A stretch of DNA of 64,000 nucleotides, from contig DS995276.1 of NCBI GenBank assembly GCA_000156115.1, positions 3,628,620-3,692,619 of the forward strand. Direction: 5' to 3'. The notes beneath the pieces are model-generated. The model was given only the letters and a program-made list of their open reading frames with translations, was not told the DNA's origin and made no database searches. This document shows positions 28,739-38,368 of the stretch, piece by piece (positions within the stretch are counted from its first letter, which is position 1; each line of letters begins with the position of its first letter). Position numbers and translations under genes: made by a program. Origin of the DNA: Rhodobacteraceae bacterium HTCC2083. Lineage in GTDB: Bacteria; Pseudomonadota; Alphaproteobacteria; Rhodobacterales; Rhodobacteraceae.

Positions 28739-30165
28739 GCTTTCATACGTTTAGGCAATTCATTGGCCCATGCCGAGATCGTACCGGCGCCAAGACAGAC
28801 AACCATATCCCCCGGTTTCGCTTGCTCTTTCACTAAAGCCGTCAGCTCATCCTGTGTCGTGATAGAACGCGCATGACGGTGCCCATGACGGATCAAGCCC
28901 GCCACAAGATCATCGCGTGACGCACCTTCAATCGGCTCTTCGCCCGCTGCATAAATCTCTGTGATCGCCACGACATCCGCTTCGTTAAAGCAGGAGCAAA
29001 AATCTTCAAAGTGGTGGTGCAAGCGCGTATATCGGTGCGGCTGATGGATCGCGATCACACGCCCTTCGGACGCTTGGCGCGCCGCTTTCAGAACCGCTGA
29101 AATTTCGGTTGGATGATGACCATAGTCGTCAATGATCGTTACGCCATCGATCTCCGCCACTTTGGTAAAGCGTCGGTTTACCCCACCAAACGCCGCCAAA
29201 GCGCGGCGAATTTCATCGCCTGACATGCCAAGATGGCGGGCCACGGCAACCGCGGACAAGGCGTTGGACACGTTGTGATCGCCCGGCATCGGCAGCGAGC
29301 AGCCCTCAATCACTTGATCTTCGTTCTGCAAATGGATGTCGAACATCGCGACGCCGCCTTTGTAGTGCAGCCCCACCGCGCGCACGTCCGCTTGGGCATT
29401 AAAGCCATAGGTTACCACACGACGATCCGTGAGTTTGCCAACTAGCGTTTGCACATCTGCATCATCGGTGCAGCAAATCGCGAGACCGTAAAAGGGGATG
29501 TTCGATGTAAAATCAAGGAAGCCTTGATGCAGATTTTCCTCTGTGCCCCAATGCTCCATATGTTCAGGATCGATATTTGTGACAATCGCAATGGTCGCGG
29601 GCAAGCGGTTGAACGTGCCGTCGCTTTCATCCGCTTCAACAACCATCCATTCGCCCTGTCCCATCCGCGCGTTGGAGCCATAGGCATGGATGATCCCGCC
29701 ATTCACGACCGTCGGGTCAAACTTGCCCGCGTCGAGCAAAGTCGCGACCATCGTCGTGGTCGTCGTCTTGCCATGCGTGCCTGCCACCGCGATGTTGAGC
29801 TTGAGACGCATCAGTTCCGCGAGCATTTCTGCGCGGCGCACAACGGGTAGTCCGCGACGGCGCGCCTCATCAAGCTCGGGGTTGCCGGATTTGATTGCGG
29901 AAGAGATCACGACGACTTCTGCACTTTCAAGGTTTTCGGCCTTCTGCCCCACAAAGATGTGGCCCCCAAGTTTCGCAAGGCGATCTGTGATCGGCGAAGA
30001 TCTCAGATCAGAGCCTTGCACCACATATCCATGGTTCAATAGCACTTCGGCGATGCCAGACATGCCGATGCCGCCGATACCAACGAAATGAATAGGCCCC
30101 ACATCACCCGGAAGTTTCGTGGGCGGGCTCAACGACAGGGCTGCATTCATGGGAAGGTCTTTCAT
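28735..30165 (-). CDS. murC: UDP-N-acetylmuramate--L-alanine ligase
   Basis: Adds L-Ala to UDP-MurNAc. The 476 residues (frame start at 30165; an internal ATG at 30150 is also possible) contain [19 protein letters not shown], the ATP-binding P-loop [16 protein letters not shown], the central [10 protein letters not shown] motif, and [12 protein letters not shown] of the C-terminal domain. It overlaps murG (ATGA-type) and the DUF2484 gene. Confidence 0.98.
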   Translation of the reverse strand: MKDLPMNAALSLSPPTKLPGDVGPIHFVGIGGIGMSGIAEVLLNHGYVVQGSDLRSSPITDRLAKLGGHIFVGQKAENLESAEVVVISSAIKSGNPELDEARRRGLPVVRRAEMLAELMRLKLNIAVAGTHGKTTTTTMVATLLDAGKFDPTVVNGGIIHAYGSNARMGQGEWMVVEADESDGTFNRLPATIAIVTNIDPEHMEHWGTEENLHQGFLDFTSNIPFYGLAICCTDDADVQTLVGKLTDRRVVTYGFNAQADVRAVGLHYKGGVAMFDIHLQNEDQVIEGCSLPMPGDHNVSNALSAVAVARHLGMSGDEIRRALAAFGGVNRRFTKVAEIDGVTIIDDYGHHPTEISAVLKAARQASEGRVIAIHQPHRYTRLHHHFEDFCSCFNEADVVAITEIYAAGEEPIEGASRDDLVAGLIRHGHRHARSITTQDELTALVKEQAKPGDMVVCLGAGTISAWANELPKRMKA

Positions 30166-31265
30166 TTGGAATTAAGGGTCGCGAGGTGCTCAACCAGCGC
30201 GGCCAATTGCTGTGTTGCATCCGGCTTGCCGCAATTCAGCGCGGCGTTTGCCATCTGTTGTGCAGCTTCAGGGTTCGTGAGCACAGAAGCGAGTTGCTCG
30301 CTTAAAGCCTCAACCGTGAATGTGCTTTCGGGCATGATAATCGCGCCGCCTGCTTCTGTTAAAGCACGCGCATTTGCAGACTGTTCGTCACGAATAGCAG
30401 CCGCGAGGGGCACCAAAATTGAAGGACGACCAATGACGGAGATATCTGCAACCGAAGATGCGCCTGCGCGACTGATCACAAGCTGTGCTTCGCTCATGCG
30501 GTTTGGAACATCGTGAAAAAACGGCTGCACATCCGCGTTGATGCCTTGCTCTGCGTAAAAATGCGCGACGCGCTCGCCATCTTCATCGCGGGCCTGGTGG
30601 CTCACGCGCAGGTTTTGCAAGATATCGAGCGGAAGTGCAGCAATCGCGGGCGGGACAACATCAGACAAGATACGTGCACCCTGCGAGCCCCCCATCACTA
30701 AAAGGCTCATCGGGTAGTCACCAGGCGGGATGTAACCCGCGCCAGCACGTTCCAGAACAGTGTTGCGCACAGGATTGCCCGTGTGCGCTATATCAATGCC
30801 TTCTGGCAGTTCTGTTGGCCAAGTGCCGCAAGCAACGCCGCTGACACGTTTTGCAAAGACCTGGTTCACGCGTCCCAAGACGCCGTTTTGTTCATGAATC
30901 ATGCGCGGACGGCGTAGGATTGTCGCAGCCGCGAGCGCGGGAATGGAGGGATATCCGCCAAAGCCAACAACGACATCGGGCTTATCGCCCAGCATTTTGA
31001 AGATAGACCCAATCACGCCACCTGCGATCTTTGGTATCACGACGAGCTTTGCAACAATGCCACCACGCGCGAATGTGGCGCTGGCAATTTGTTCGATCTC
31101 GACGGTGTGCGGAAAGCCACTTGTGTAGCGTGCACCCCGCGCGTCGGTGCTGAGCTTGACCCGCCAGCCTTTGCGCAACATCGCCTCTGCAAGGGCTTGG
31201 GCCGGAAACATATGGCCGCCTGTCCCGCCAGCCGCGATCACCAACAACGGTGCTTTGACACTCAT
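30162..31265 (-). CDS. murG: Undecaprenyl-PP-MurNAc-pentapeptide GlcNAc transferase
   Basis: Converts lipid I to lipid II at the inner face of the cytoplasmic membrane. 367 residues, GT-B fold: N-terminal G loops ([20 protein letters not shown]), [14 protein letters not shown] and [11 protein letters not shown], then the C-terminal [15 protein letters not shown] and [16 protein letters not shown]-GlcNAc site. It overlaps ftsW and murC by one to four bases, so the three are co-translated. Confidence 0.98.
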   Translation of the reverse strand: MSVKAPLLVIAAGGTGGHMFPAQALAEAMLRKGWRVKLSTDARGARYTSGFPHTVEIEQIASATFARGGIVAKLVVIPKIAGGVIGSIFKMLGDKPDVVVGFGGYPSIPALAAATILRRPRMIHEQNGVLGRVNQVFAKRVSGVACGTWPTELPEGIDIAHTGNPVRNTVLERAGAGYIPPGDYPMSLLVMGGSQGARILSDVVPPAIAALPLDILQNLRVSHQARDEDGERVAHFYAEQGINADVQPFFHDVPNRMSEAQLVISRAGASSVADISVIGRPSILVPLAAAIRDEQSANARALTEAGGAIIMPESTFTVEALSEQLASVLTNPEAAQQMANAALNCGKPDATQQLAALVEHLATLNSK

Positions 31266-32428
31266 TATTTTCGTCCTCTGAGAAGGTCCCCAATTTCGCC
31301 TTGAGGGCGTGTACGTGTGAACGCCAGAAGCATGCCGATGGCAATGCCACCTGCGATCAAAGACGAGCCACCGTAGCTGACGAAGGGCAGCGTCATGCCT
31401 TTTGCGGGCAGCAAACGCACCGCCACGCCAAGATTGATCATCGCCTGCACCGCGAACATGCAGGCCAGTCCTGTGCCCGCGAGGCGAATAAACGGATCAC
31501 GTTCGCGCATGAGGCGCAAAAGAGAACGCACGATGATACTCGTGTAAACCGCGATGATGCAAAGCACGAGGAAGAGGCCATATTCTTCTGCGGCGACCGC
31601 GATGATGAAGTCCGTGTGCGCGTCGGGCAGCGACCATTTCACTTCGCCCTCCCCCACACCGACACCGAAGAAACCACCCTCGCGGATCGCGTTGCTGGCG
31701 TAGCCGAGCTGCGTTGTGGGATCCACATCTGTAGAGAGGAATCCATCAATGCGACGCGCGAAATGTTCTGAGTTATTGTAAGCGACCATGCCGCCTGCGA
31801 CGACAAGACCCGCCATGCCAAGGAGAAGCGTCATGGGCGCGCCTGCTACGAAATACATGACACCCCAACCGAACAAGATCAGAGAGGCTTGGCCGAAATC
31901 AGGCTGCATCGCGAGGATCAGAACGATCGTGATCGTCAACATGAAAGACCAAAGTCGCCCCGGCGGGCCACCAATTTCTTGCGATGCAGCCATCATCCAA
32001 GCCGCCACGATGATAAAGCCAGGTTTGAGAAATTCGGAAGGTTGTACGGATGCGAACCCCAAAGAATACCAGCGCGTGGCCCCTTTGCCGAAATCCGTGC
32101 CAAAGAACGGCAGAAAGATCAGCGCGATGAAAGCAGCCACAAAGCCAAGCACCGCAAGGCGACGCACGACAACAGGGTTGAGTATGGATGTGATAAACAT
32201 CGCAGTGAGCGCAAGACCACCAAAGAACGCTTGCCTTTGAACGTAATGAAACGGTTCGAACCCGTTTTTAGCCGCGAGAGGCGGAGATGCGGCAAGGCCG
32301 AGCAAAAGTCCAATACCGAAGAGAATAAGAATGCAAGAGATCGACCATTTGTCGACCGTGCGCCACCACTTTGGGAGAATAGGCTCGCCATCCCGCACTG
32401 GGACGCTGCCATACACCATTTCTGTCAT
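31265..32428 (-). CDS. ftsW: Lipid II polymerase FtsW (SEDS family)
   Basis: The septal peptidoglycan glycosyltransferase of the divisome. 387 residues with about ten membrane helices. SEDS motifs: [20 protein letters not shown], the catalytic-Asp loop region after AMQPDFGQ, and [20 protein letters not shown] near the C-terminus. It is the first gene of this minus-strand run in the window; its 5' neighbour across 227 bp is divergent, so that gap should hold a promoter. Confidence 0.97.
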   Translation of the reverse strand: MTEMVYGSVPVRDGEPILPKWWRTVDKWSISCILILFGIGLLLGLAASPPLAAKNGFEPFHYVQRQAFFGGLALTAMFITSILNPVVVRRLAVLGFVAAFIALIFLPFFGTDFGKGATRWYSLGFASVQPSEFLKPGFIIVAAWMMAASQEIGGPPGRLWSFMLTITIVLILAMQPDFGQASLILFGWGVMYFVAGAPMTLLLGMAGLVVAGGMVAYNNSEHFARRIDGFLSTDVDPTTQLGYASNAIREGGFFGVGVGEGEVKWSLPDAHTDFIIAVAAEEYGLFLVLCIIAVYTSIIVRSLLRLMRERDPFIRLAGTGLACMFAVQAMINLGVAVRLLPAKGMTLPFVSYGGSSLIAGGIAIGMLLAFTRTRPQGEIGDLLRGRK

Positions 32429-32654
32429 AGGTCACCGCTGATCGTTACCTCGTTCATGTCCCGTTTGCCAGGATCTACAACCTGTTTAGCGAATCAGTGA
32501 TTCGAATGCCAGCTTTGTTTACTATTAAGCGGAATGCCGCAAAACGACATGCTTGATGTGCATGGGCAAGCCCATGCGAAGTGCCTTCGGTGGAAGTTTA
32601 TTTCGAAAGATGAAGGGGCTTGAGTTTGCGGCTCTTCACGTGCAGGTGGAGGCT

Positions 32655-33839
32655 ATGGATTTTGATACGATCATTATTGGCGCAGGCGCTGCCGGCATGA
32701 TGTGTGCCGCGCATTCTGCTGGTCGAACGTTGGTGCTTGATCACGCGAAAGCTGCGGGTGAGAAAATACGTATCTCAGGTGGTGGACGTTGTAATTTTAC
32801 TAATTTGGGGGCCTCACACGCTAATTTTATCTCTCAAAACGCGCATTTTTGCAAATCCGCCCTTAGCCGATATACGCAATGGGACTTTCTCGGTCTAATC
32901 GCAAAGTATGAGATTGCGTGGCATGAGAAGACTTTGGGGCAGTTGTTTTGTGACGGTTCCGCAAAGCAAATTGTTGCGATGTTGCTGGAGGAGATGAAGC
33001 GTACGGGCGCTGAATTATGGCTGAATGCATCCGTCAAAAAGGTGGATCATGACGGTGTGGCCTATCGATTATCGGTTCTTCGTGACGGTAAAAGAATTGA
33101 TCTGAGTGCGCGTAATTTGGTGCTGGCAAGCGGTGGAAAATCGATCCCGAAAATGGGAGCTACTGGGTTTGCCTATGATATTGCTCGGCAATTCGGGCTT
33201 AATTTGACGGACATTCGCCCTGCACTCGTGCCGCTCACTTTCTCGGATCAACGCTACATGGCGATTTCTGGGGTCAGTGCGCCCTCGCGGGTGTCGGCGA
33301 ATGGCACCACTTTTGAAGAAGCCACTTTGTTTACCCATCGCGGCCTTTCTGGACCTGCAATTTTGCAAGCCTCCTCCTATTGGCGCGACGGAGATCCGGT
33401 GGTTTTGGATATTGATCCGAATGGCACTTTGTTTGAGGCCTTGCGCACTGCGCGGCAAACGCAGGGCAAGAAAGACATCACAACGGTTTTGACGCAATCT
33501 TATCCAGCTCGATTGGTGCAGCACTTGAGCGAAGAAATAGGTATTGGCGGCCGGATCGGAGATCAGTCAGATCGAGCTTTGCAAGAACTGTGTGACAAAC
33601 TCAGAAATTGGTCTCAGGTGCCAACGGGCAGCGAAGGGTATCGTACTGCGGAAGTCACTTTGGGTGGTATCGACACAGATCATGTTTCATCGAAAACGAT
33701 GGAGGCAAAGGCGCGAAAAGGGCTTTATGTGATAGGTGAGGCAATTGACGTAACCGGTTGGCTTGGTGGATATAATTTTCAATGGGCATGGTCGAGTGGC
33801 TGGGCCGCAGGCACGGCGATATCCGCCACGTTGAATTAG
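32655..33839 (+). CDS. NAD(P)/FAD-dependent oxidoreductase of the HI0933/BaiN/TIGR03862 type
   Basis: A flavoprotein of unknown physiological substrate. FAD-binding FDTIIIGAGAAGMMCAAH at the start, the family hallmark ISGGGRCNFTN, LVLASGGKSIPKMGATG, and a second FAD contact VIGEAIDVTGWLGGYNFQWA at the C-terminus. The ATG at 32655 puts the Rossmann motif at the N-terminus. The frame opens at 32553, but the extra 34 residues lack family features. Length 394 fits. It is divergent from ftsW and converges with the SDR gene (4 bp overlap). Confidence 0.88.
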   Translation: MDFDTIIIGAGAAGMMCAAHSAGRTLVLDHAKAAGEKIRISGGGRCNFTNLGASHANFISQNAHFCKSALSRYTQWDFLGLIAKYEIAWHEKTLGQLFCDGSAKQIVAMLLEEMKRTGAELWLNASVKKVDHDGVAYRLSVLRDGKRIDLSARNLVLASGGKSIPKMGATGFAYDIARQFGLNLTDIRPALVPLTFSDQRYMAISGVSAPSRVSANGTTFEEATLFTHRGLSGPAILQASSYWRDGDPVVLDIDPNGTLFEALRTARQTQGKKDITTVLTQSYPARLVQHLSEEIGIGGRIGDQSDRALQELCDKLRNWSQVPTGSEGYRTAEVTLGGIDTDHVSSKTMEAKARKGLYVIGEAIDVTGWLGGYNFQWAWSSGWAAGTAISATLN

Positions 33840-34594
33840 ATCTTCGGGTCGGGATTTTCCGTGTGGCCATCGACCGCTATGACCTGACCGGAGACCAAAC
33901 GCGCAGCGTCACTACCCAAGAACACCGCCATGTTTGCTATATCTTGTGCGGTGACAAAAGAACCCATGGATGTGCCGCTTGCGTAGCCTTGATAGACCTC
34001 ATCGCGTGTCATGTTTTTTGCTGCCGCTTCACGGGTGAGAACCCCTTCCATACGAGGGCCCTCAACCGCCCCCGGGCAAATCGCGTTGGCGCGTATGCCA
34101 TGAGGTCCCAGCTCCATCGCTAGGGTTTTCATCAGGCCTATCACCCCCCATTTTGCCGCCGCATAGGGAGCACGATTTGGGTAGCCGTATTGGCCTGCAG
34201 TAGAGGAAACCAAGATGAGTGCGCCCTTGCCTGCTTGCTTCATCAAAGGGGCTGCGTATTTTGCGCTCAGAAATGCGCCACCTAAAGTGGTTGAAACGCA
34301 GGCATTCCAATCTGCCCACCCCACATCTTCGACTTTTGCAGTTGGCCCTGCAACGCCCGCATTGGCACAGACCACATCTACAGTGCCCCAAACAGCGGCG
34401 ATTTCGTCAAACAAAGCAGACATTTGCGCATCATTAGCAACATCCACACAAGATTTGCGCCAGCTCGCTGGACAGGATTGCAGCGCGTCCTGATCAATGT
34501 CGGTGATCCAAACCTCATTGCCTGACGCGGCGAAAGCTGCGGCCATAGCATAGCCAATGCCGCTGGCCCCTGCGGTGATGAGAACGAGGGTCAC
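33836..34594 (-). CDS. Short-chain dehydrogenase/reductase in the carnitine cluster
   Basis: 252 residues, classical SDR: cofactor loop TAGASGIG (residues 7-14), CANAGVAGP, catalytic Ser in ILVSSTAGQYG, and YAAAK. It is coupled to the carnitine dehydrogenase by a 4-nt overlap. The substrate is unknown. Given its place, it could reduce the acetoacetate released by the BKACE to 3-hydroxybutyrate, or oxidise D-carnitine; both are inference. GC content and codon use match the neighbours. Confidence 0.88.
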   Translation of the reverse strand: MTLVLITAGASGIGYAMAAAFAASGNEVWITDIDQDALQSCPASWRKSCVDVANDAQMSALFDEIAAVWGTVDVVCANAGVAGPTAKVEDVGWADWNACVSTTLGGAFLSAKYAAPLMKQAGKGALILVSSTAGQYGYPNRAPYAAAKWGVIGLMKTLAMELGPHGIRANAICPGAVEGPRMEGVLTREAAAKNMTRDEVYQGYASGTSMGSFVTAQDIANMAVFLGSDAARLVSGQVIAVDGHTENPDPKI

Positions 34595-36060
34595 TTTCGC
34601 ACGCCGACCGACGCACCCGCCGCATCTGGGCGCGGCAAAGCGCTGTGACCTTGGGCGATACGGATTAGGTTGGCTTCAATCGCTGCGCTTGGCGCAGAAG
34701 GACGGCGCGTTTCCAAGCTTACGTGGATCAACATATGCTCCCCCGTCGCCAAGAGACGTGCCCCGTCATACATTTCATGCCACAGGTGCATTTTCTTACC
34801 TTCACCCAGCAAGACCTGCGTGCGCACCTCGATGCGCGTGCCCGCGTGGACCTCGTCGATATGACGGATATGGGTTTCGGCGGTGAAATAACTGCCGCCC
34901 GTCGAGATGTAATCCGCGTCGCAGCCCACAAGCTCCATAAAGCGGTCCGTGGCGTCGCCGAAAGCCTGCAAATAGCGCGCTTCGTTCATATGGCCGTTGT
35001 AATCGGTCCAATCGAGGGGAACCGTGCGTTTCGATGTAACCACTTTCTGGGTCGGATCTATGTCTGCGGCCATCGCGTCCATGCCGCTGAGCGCCGCGAG
35101 GGTTTGATCGTGGGCCTTCGTGGTCGCACCCGCCCCCCAATTGCCTGCGCGTAGAGAACGGATGATGCCAACGAGATTGCTATCGCGCACGCGCTCAAGG
35201 TCGCGGGGGCTGAGTGCACCGGATTGGGTATCGCATTGATCGCCCACCATTTCGACAAAATCATCTGTAAGATCAGGCACATCCATAAGTTTCGTCCACG
35301 GCCATTTGAGGCAAGGACCGAACATCGCAAGCATTGCGCGCATACCGCCTTCGCCGCCCGCAAGGTGGAAGGTTTGCATCGTGCCCATCTGCGCCCAGCG
35401 AAGGCCAGGGCCGTAGGCGATCGCCGCATCGAGCTCCTCTGCGGTAGCAACCTCATCTTTGAGCAGCCAGAGCGCTTCGCGCCAAAGCGCTTCTTGTAGG
35501 CGGTCGGAGAGGAAGCCTTCGATCTCAACACGACAATGAAGCGGATGCATGCCTATGGAGCTGTAAAGCGCCTTTGCTTTTTCTATATTAGCAGGGTCGG
35601 TTTTCTGACCTGCAACCAGTTCGACCAGCGGCAACAGATAGACCGGATTGAATGGATGCGCGACGATCAAGCGTTCGGGGTATTGCAGTTGGCTTTGCAG
35701 GTCAGTCGGCATAATGCCGGAGGTGGAGGACGCGATGAGGCCCGTTGCGTTGGCCGCCTCAATCTCTGCATAGACACTGTGTTTTACGTCCAACCGCTCA
35801 GGCACAGCTTCGACGATCAAATCGCAACCTAAAACAGTATCTGAGACTTTTTTACAATGGGTTAGCGTGCCTTCTTTAGGCAGGGCCACATCTGTTAACC
35901 CTGGCAAAGCGCGACGTGCATTTTCAAGAACCGCGCCGATCTTGCGTTCGGAATTTGGGTCAGGATCATAGAGACGCACATCCCAGCCGTTCAACAAGAA
36001 ACGCGCGGCCCAACCGCCCCCAATGACGCCGCCACCGACGATTGCTACACTTTTAGTCAT
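34591..36060 (-). CDS. L-carnitine 3-dehydrogenase fused to betainyl-CoA thioesterase
   Basis: A 489-residue two-domain enzyme. Residues 1 to about 320 are a 3-hydroxyacyl-CoA-dehydrogenase fold with the NAD site VAIVGGGVIGGGWAARFLL and VEAVPERLDVK, plus the HPFNPVYLLPLVEL stretch typical of carnitine dehydrogenase. This part would oxidise L-carnitine to 3-dehydrocarnitine. Residues about 335-470 are a hotdog thioesterase (LDWTDYNGHMNEARYLQAFG) expected to release glycine betaine from betainyl-CoA. Such fusions are known for this pathway. The BKACE three genes away supplies the middle step. Confidence 0.9.
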   Translation of the reverse strand: MTKSVAIVGGGVIGGGWAARFLLNGWDVRLYDPDPNSERKIGAVLENARRALPGLTDVALPKEGTLTHCKKVSDTVLGCDLIVEAVPERLDVKHSVYAEIEAANATGLIASSTSGIMPTDLQSQLQYPERLIVAHPFNPVYLLPLVELVAGQKTDPANIEKAKALYSSIGMHPLHCRVEIEGFLSDRLQEALWREALWLLKDEVATAEELDAAIAYGPGLRWAQMGTMQTFHLAGGEGGMRAMLAMFGPCLKWPWTKLMDVPDLTDDFVEMVGDQCDTQSGALSPRDLERVRDSNLVGIIRSLRAGNWGAGATTKAHDQTLAALSGMDAMAADIDPTQKVVTSKRTVPLDWTDYNGHMNEARYLQAFGDATDRFMELVGCDADYISTGGSYFTAETHIRHIDEVHAGTRIEVRTQVLLGEGKKMHLWHEMYDGARLLATGEHMLIHVSLETRRPSAPSAAIEANLIRIAQGHSALPRPDAAGASVGVRK

Positions 36061-36069
36061 GCCTTGATC

Positions 36070-36612
36070 CTATTTCTGAAGAACGTCTTCTAATTCTCTG
36101 ACATCATATCCATTTTTAGAAAGTACACCTTCTGCCTTGGCACGCTCTTTCGCGCTGATGCGCGGGGTGCGCGCCAAAATCCAGCCAGTTGTTCCTTTCG
36201 GGCTGCCCACTACCGCGAGGCTGTAATCAGAGGCCACATAGAGCACCCAATAGTCGCCACGCGCGAAGGGAAGCCAAGGCACAAAATTCACCGACAAGCG
36301 CCCCGGCGCTTCGACACGCGCACTGCCGTCTGCAACCTCAACTTTGCCGTTTAGCGTGCCTTTGCGGCAGGTGTTGAGCACGCGCACATCGCCGTCTGCG
36401 CGCATTGAATATTCGGCCGTGACCCCGACACATCCGCGTTCAAACCGGTTCGGAAAACGGGCAATTTCATACCATTTTCCAAGATATTTTTTCAGATCCA
36501 GCCCCGCCTGAACTGCCATCGAAACAGAGCGGTCACGGTAGTTCGCTGCTTCGGCTTGAACCGCAAAACTGATGAAGGCCGCCGCTATGAGGGTGTTGAG
36601 AACAATACGCAT
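36070..36612 (-). CDS. Lipocalin (Blc-like), exported
   Basis: The start at 36612 gives a Sec signal (RIVLNTLIAAAFISFAVQAE) and a beta-barrel with the lipocalin GxW motif (DLKKYLGKWYEIARFPNRFE). NTCRKGTLNGK and the C-terminal arginine segment WILARTPRISAKERAKAE are also present. Blc-type lipocalins bind lysophospholipids or other hydrophobic ligands. This one has no lipobox Cys, so it is probably soluble periplasmic. It lies between BKACE and carnitine dehydrogenase with gaps of about 10 bp, so it is part of that transcript. Its role in quaternary-amine use is unexplained. Confidence 0.88.
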   Translation of the reverse strand: MRIVLNTLIAAAFISFAVQAEAANYRDRSVSMAVQAGLDLKKYLGKWYEIARFPNRFERGCVGVTAEYSMRADGDVRVLNTCRKGTLNGKVEVADGSARVEAPGRLSVNFVPWLPFARGDYWVLYVASDYSLAVVGSPKGTTGWILARTPRISAKERAKAEGVLSKNGYDVRELEDVLQK

Positions 36613-36622
36613 GATCATAACT

Positions 36623-37534
36623 TTAGGTAGCACGTGCGCGTTTAGTGAGGCCAAGCTTTTGCCGCACAGCCTCGGGCCCGATGACGCGCGCGCCCATGTT
36701 TTCGATAATTGTCACTGCGCGATCAACCAATTGTTCATTTGTTGCGAGTACACCTTTGTCGAGCCATAAATTGTCCTCCAATCCGACCCGTACGTTGCCC
36801 CCTGCCAAGACCGATGCTGCGACATATGCCATCTGATGACGCCCCAGACCAAAGCCACTAAACGTCCAATCGTCAGGAACATTGTTCACCATTGCCATGA
36901 ATGTATTTAGATCATCAGGTGCTCCCCAAGGCACTCCCATGCAAAGCTGCACAAGCGCGGGACTATCAAGCACGCCGTCTGCAACCAATTGTTTTGCATA
37001 CCAAAGATGGCCAGTGTCAAAAGCTTCGATTTCAGGCTTCACACCAAGTTTGGTCATCATACCACCCATTGCTGTCAACATGCCGGGGGTATTTGTCATG
37101 ACGTAGTCAGCTTCCGCGAAATTCATTGTGCCGCAGTCCAAGGTGCAAATTTCCGGCAAACACTCAGCAATATGCGCCACACGTTCGCTCGCGCCGATCA
37201 TGTCTGTGCCTGCGGCTGTTGGAAAAGGCTTCTCTGCACTGCCGAAAATGATGTCGCCACCCATACCTGCGGTTAGGTTTAGAACCACGTCCACATCTGC
37301 GTCGCGGATACGGTCTGTGACCTCGCGGTAATAGGTAAGATCACGCGAAGGCGCCCCGCTTTCGGGATCGCGCACATGGCAATGTGCAACAGCGGCCCCT
37401 GCTTTGGCGGCCGCAATGGCGCTATCGGCGATCTGTTTAGGGGAACGTGGAACATGGGGGCTGCGATCTTGCGTCCCGCCCGACCCTGTCACTGCGCATG
37501 TGATAAAGACTTCGCGATTCATTGTAAGGGGCAT
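36623..37534 (-). CDS. Beta-keto acid cleavage enzyme (BKACE, DUF849), probable 3-dehydrocarnitine type
   Basis: The family condenses a beta-keto acid with acetyl-CoA, giving acetoacetate and a new CoA ester. Zinc and active-site features: AHCHVRDPESGAPSRDL (HxH), [25 protein letters not shown], and VRVGLEDNLWLDKG near the end. With carnitine dehydrogenase and a betainyl-CoA thioesterase in the same operon, the likely substrate is 3-dehydrocarnitine, giving betainyl-CoA. The ATG at 37534 or 37522 fits; the open frame to 37600 adds residues unlike the family. Confidence 0.9.
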   Translation of the reverse strand: MPLTMNREVFITCAVTGSGGTQDRSPHVPRSPKQIADSAIAAAKAGAAVAHCHVRDPESGAPSRDLTYYREVTDRIRDADVDVVLNLTAGMGGDIIFGSAEKPFPTAAGTDMIGASERVAHIAECLPEICTLDCGTMNFAEADYVMTNTPGMLTAMGGMMTKLGVKPEIEAFDTGHLWYAKQLVADGVLDSPALVQLCMGVPWGAPDDLNTFMAMVNNVPDDWTFSGFGLGRHQMAYVAASVLAGGNVRVGLEDNLWLDKGVLATNEQLVDRAVTIIENMGARVIGPEAVRQKLGLTKRARAT

Positions 37535-37744
37535 AGACTCAAGCTTTCCAGAAATGATTTGGGTCACGTTGCCGCGAAACGCCAAGATGCGAAACCACAA
37601 AAACGACGTCGCTTGGCGCTTTGCCCTTATCTGATGAAATATGACGCAAAAATTGTAAAGGTTGGCTGTCGTTTGCTACGTTTTTGAGTAGTGATCTGGA
37701 TGCTGGCAGGATGACGATAGTCCCAACGTTGCGGGCAAGGTTGT

Positions 37745-38365
37745 TTAAGGCTGACGCTCTAGCTCGAGCAGGGCGCGTTTGCGCCACAAGCCGCCCGCAT
37801 ATCCGGTCAAGGATCCATCAGCACCTATCACACGGTGGCAGGGGATCAAAATTGCGATTTGATTAGCACCGTTCGCGCGCGCAACGGCCCGCGTCGCGGT
37901 CGGATTGCCCAACGCTATCGATAAATCCGCATAGCTGGTCGTTGTGCCAAAGGGCAGCTTGAGCAAGGCGGTCCAAACACTTTTGGTGAAATCTGTCCCG
38001 TGCAACACCATCGGAATGGAGAAATTTGAGAGCGACGTTGCGAAATAGGCCCCGAGTTGATCGTGTAAATTGCGTGTGATCTGGGTTTGACCCGTTGCAA
38101 TGGTTCCCAGAGCCCCCCCCAATTTGCGTAATTCTTTCGGCAGTTCTCTACGATCTGCGAACTCAAGCAAGTGCAAATGGGTCGCGTCACATACAGCGAC
38201 CATCGTGCCAACTGGCGTTTCAATAGGGTGCGCGAACAGCTTGGCCGCCCCTTTTTGCGTTCCCATCCAGTGACTCAGCGTAGTAGAAAAATCCTGCGCG
38301 CTGTTAAATGAGGGCTCGACCTTTGGCGCTGGCGCTGATCCTAAATCAAAGCCGAGCTGCTCCAT
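37745..38365 (-). CDS. ogt: Methylated-DNA--protein-cysteine methyltransferase
   Basis: A suicide DNA repair protein that removes alkyl groups from O6-alkylguanine. 206 residues: an N-terminal RNase H-like domain (PIETPVGTMVAVCDATHLHL) and the C-terminal catalytic domain with TKSVWTALLKLPFGTTTSYA, the asparagine hinge ARANGANQIAILIPCHRVIG (acceptor Cys in PCHRV) and GYAGGLWRKRALLELE. The long N-terminus resembles Ada-C types, but there is no Ada-N zinc domain. The stop of the next gene lies 3 bp upstream. Confidence 0.95.
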   Translation of the reverse strand: MEQLGFDLGSAPAPKVEPSFNSAQDFSTTLSHWMGTQKGAAKLFAHPIETPVGTMVAVCDATHLHLLEFADRRELPKELRKLGGALGTIATGQTQITRNLHDQLGAYFATSLSNFSIPMVLHGTDFTKSVWTALLKLPFGTTTSYADLSIALGNPTATRAVARANGANQIAILIPCHRVIGADGSLTGYAGGLWRKRALLELERQP

Positions 38366-38368
38366 CGC

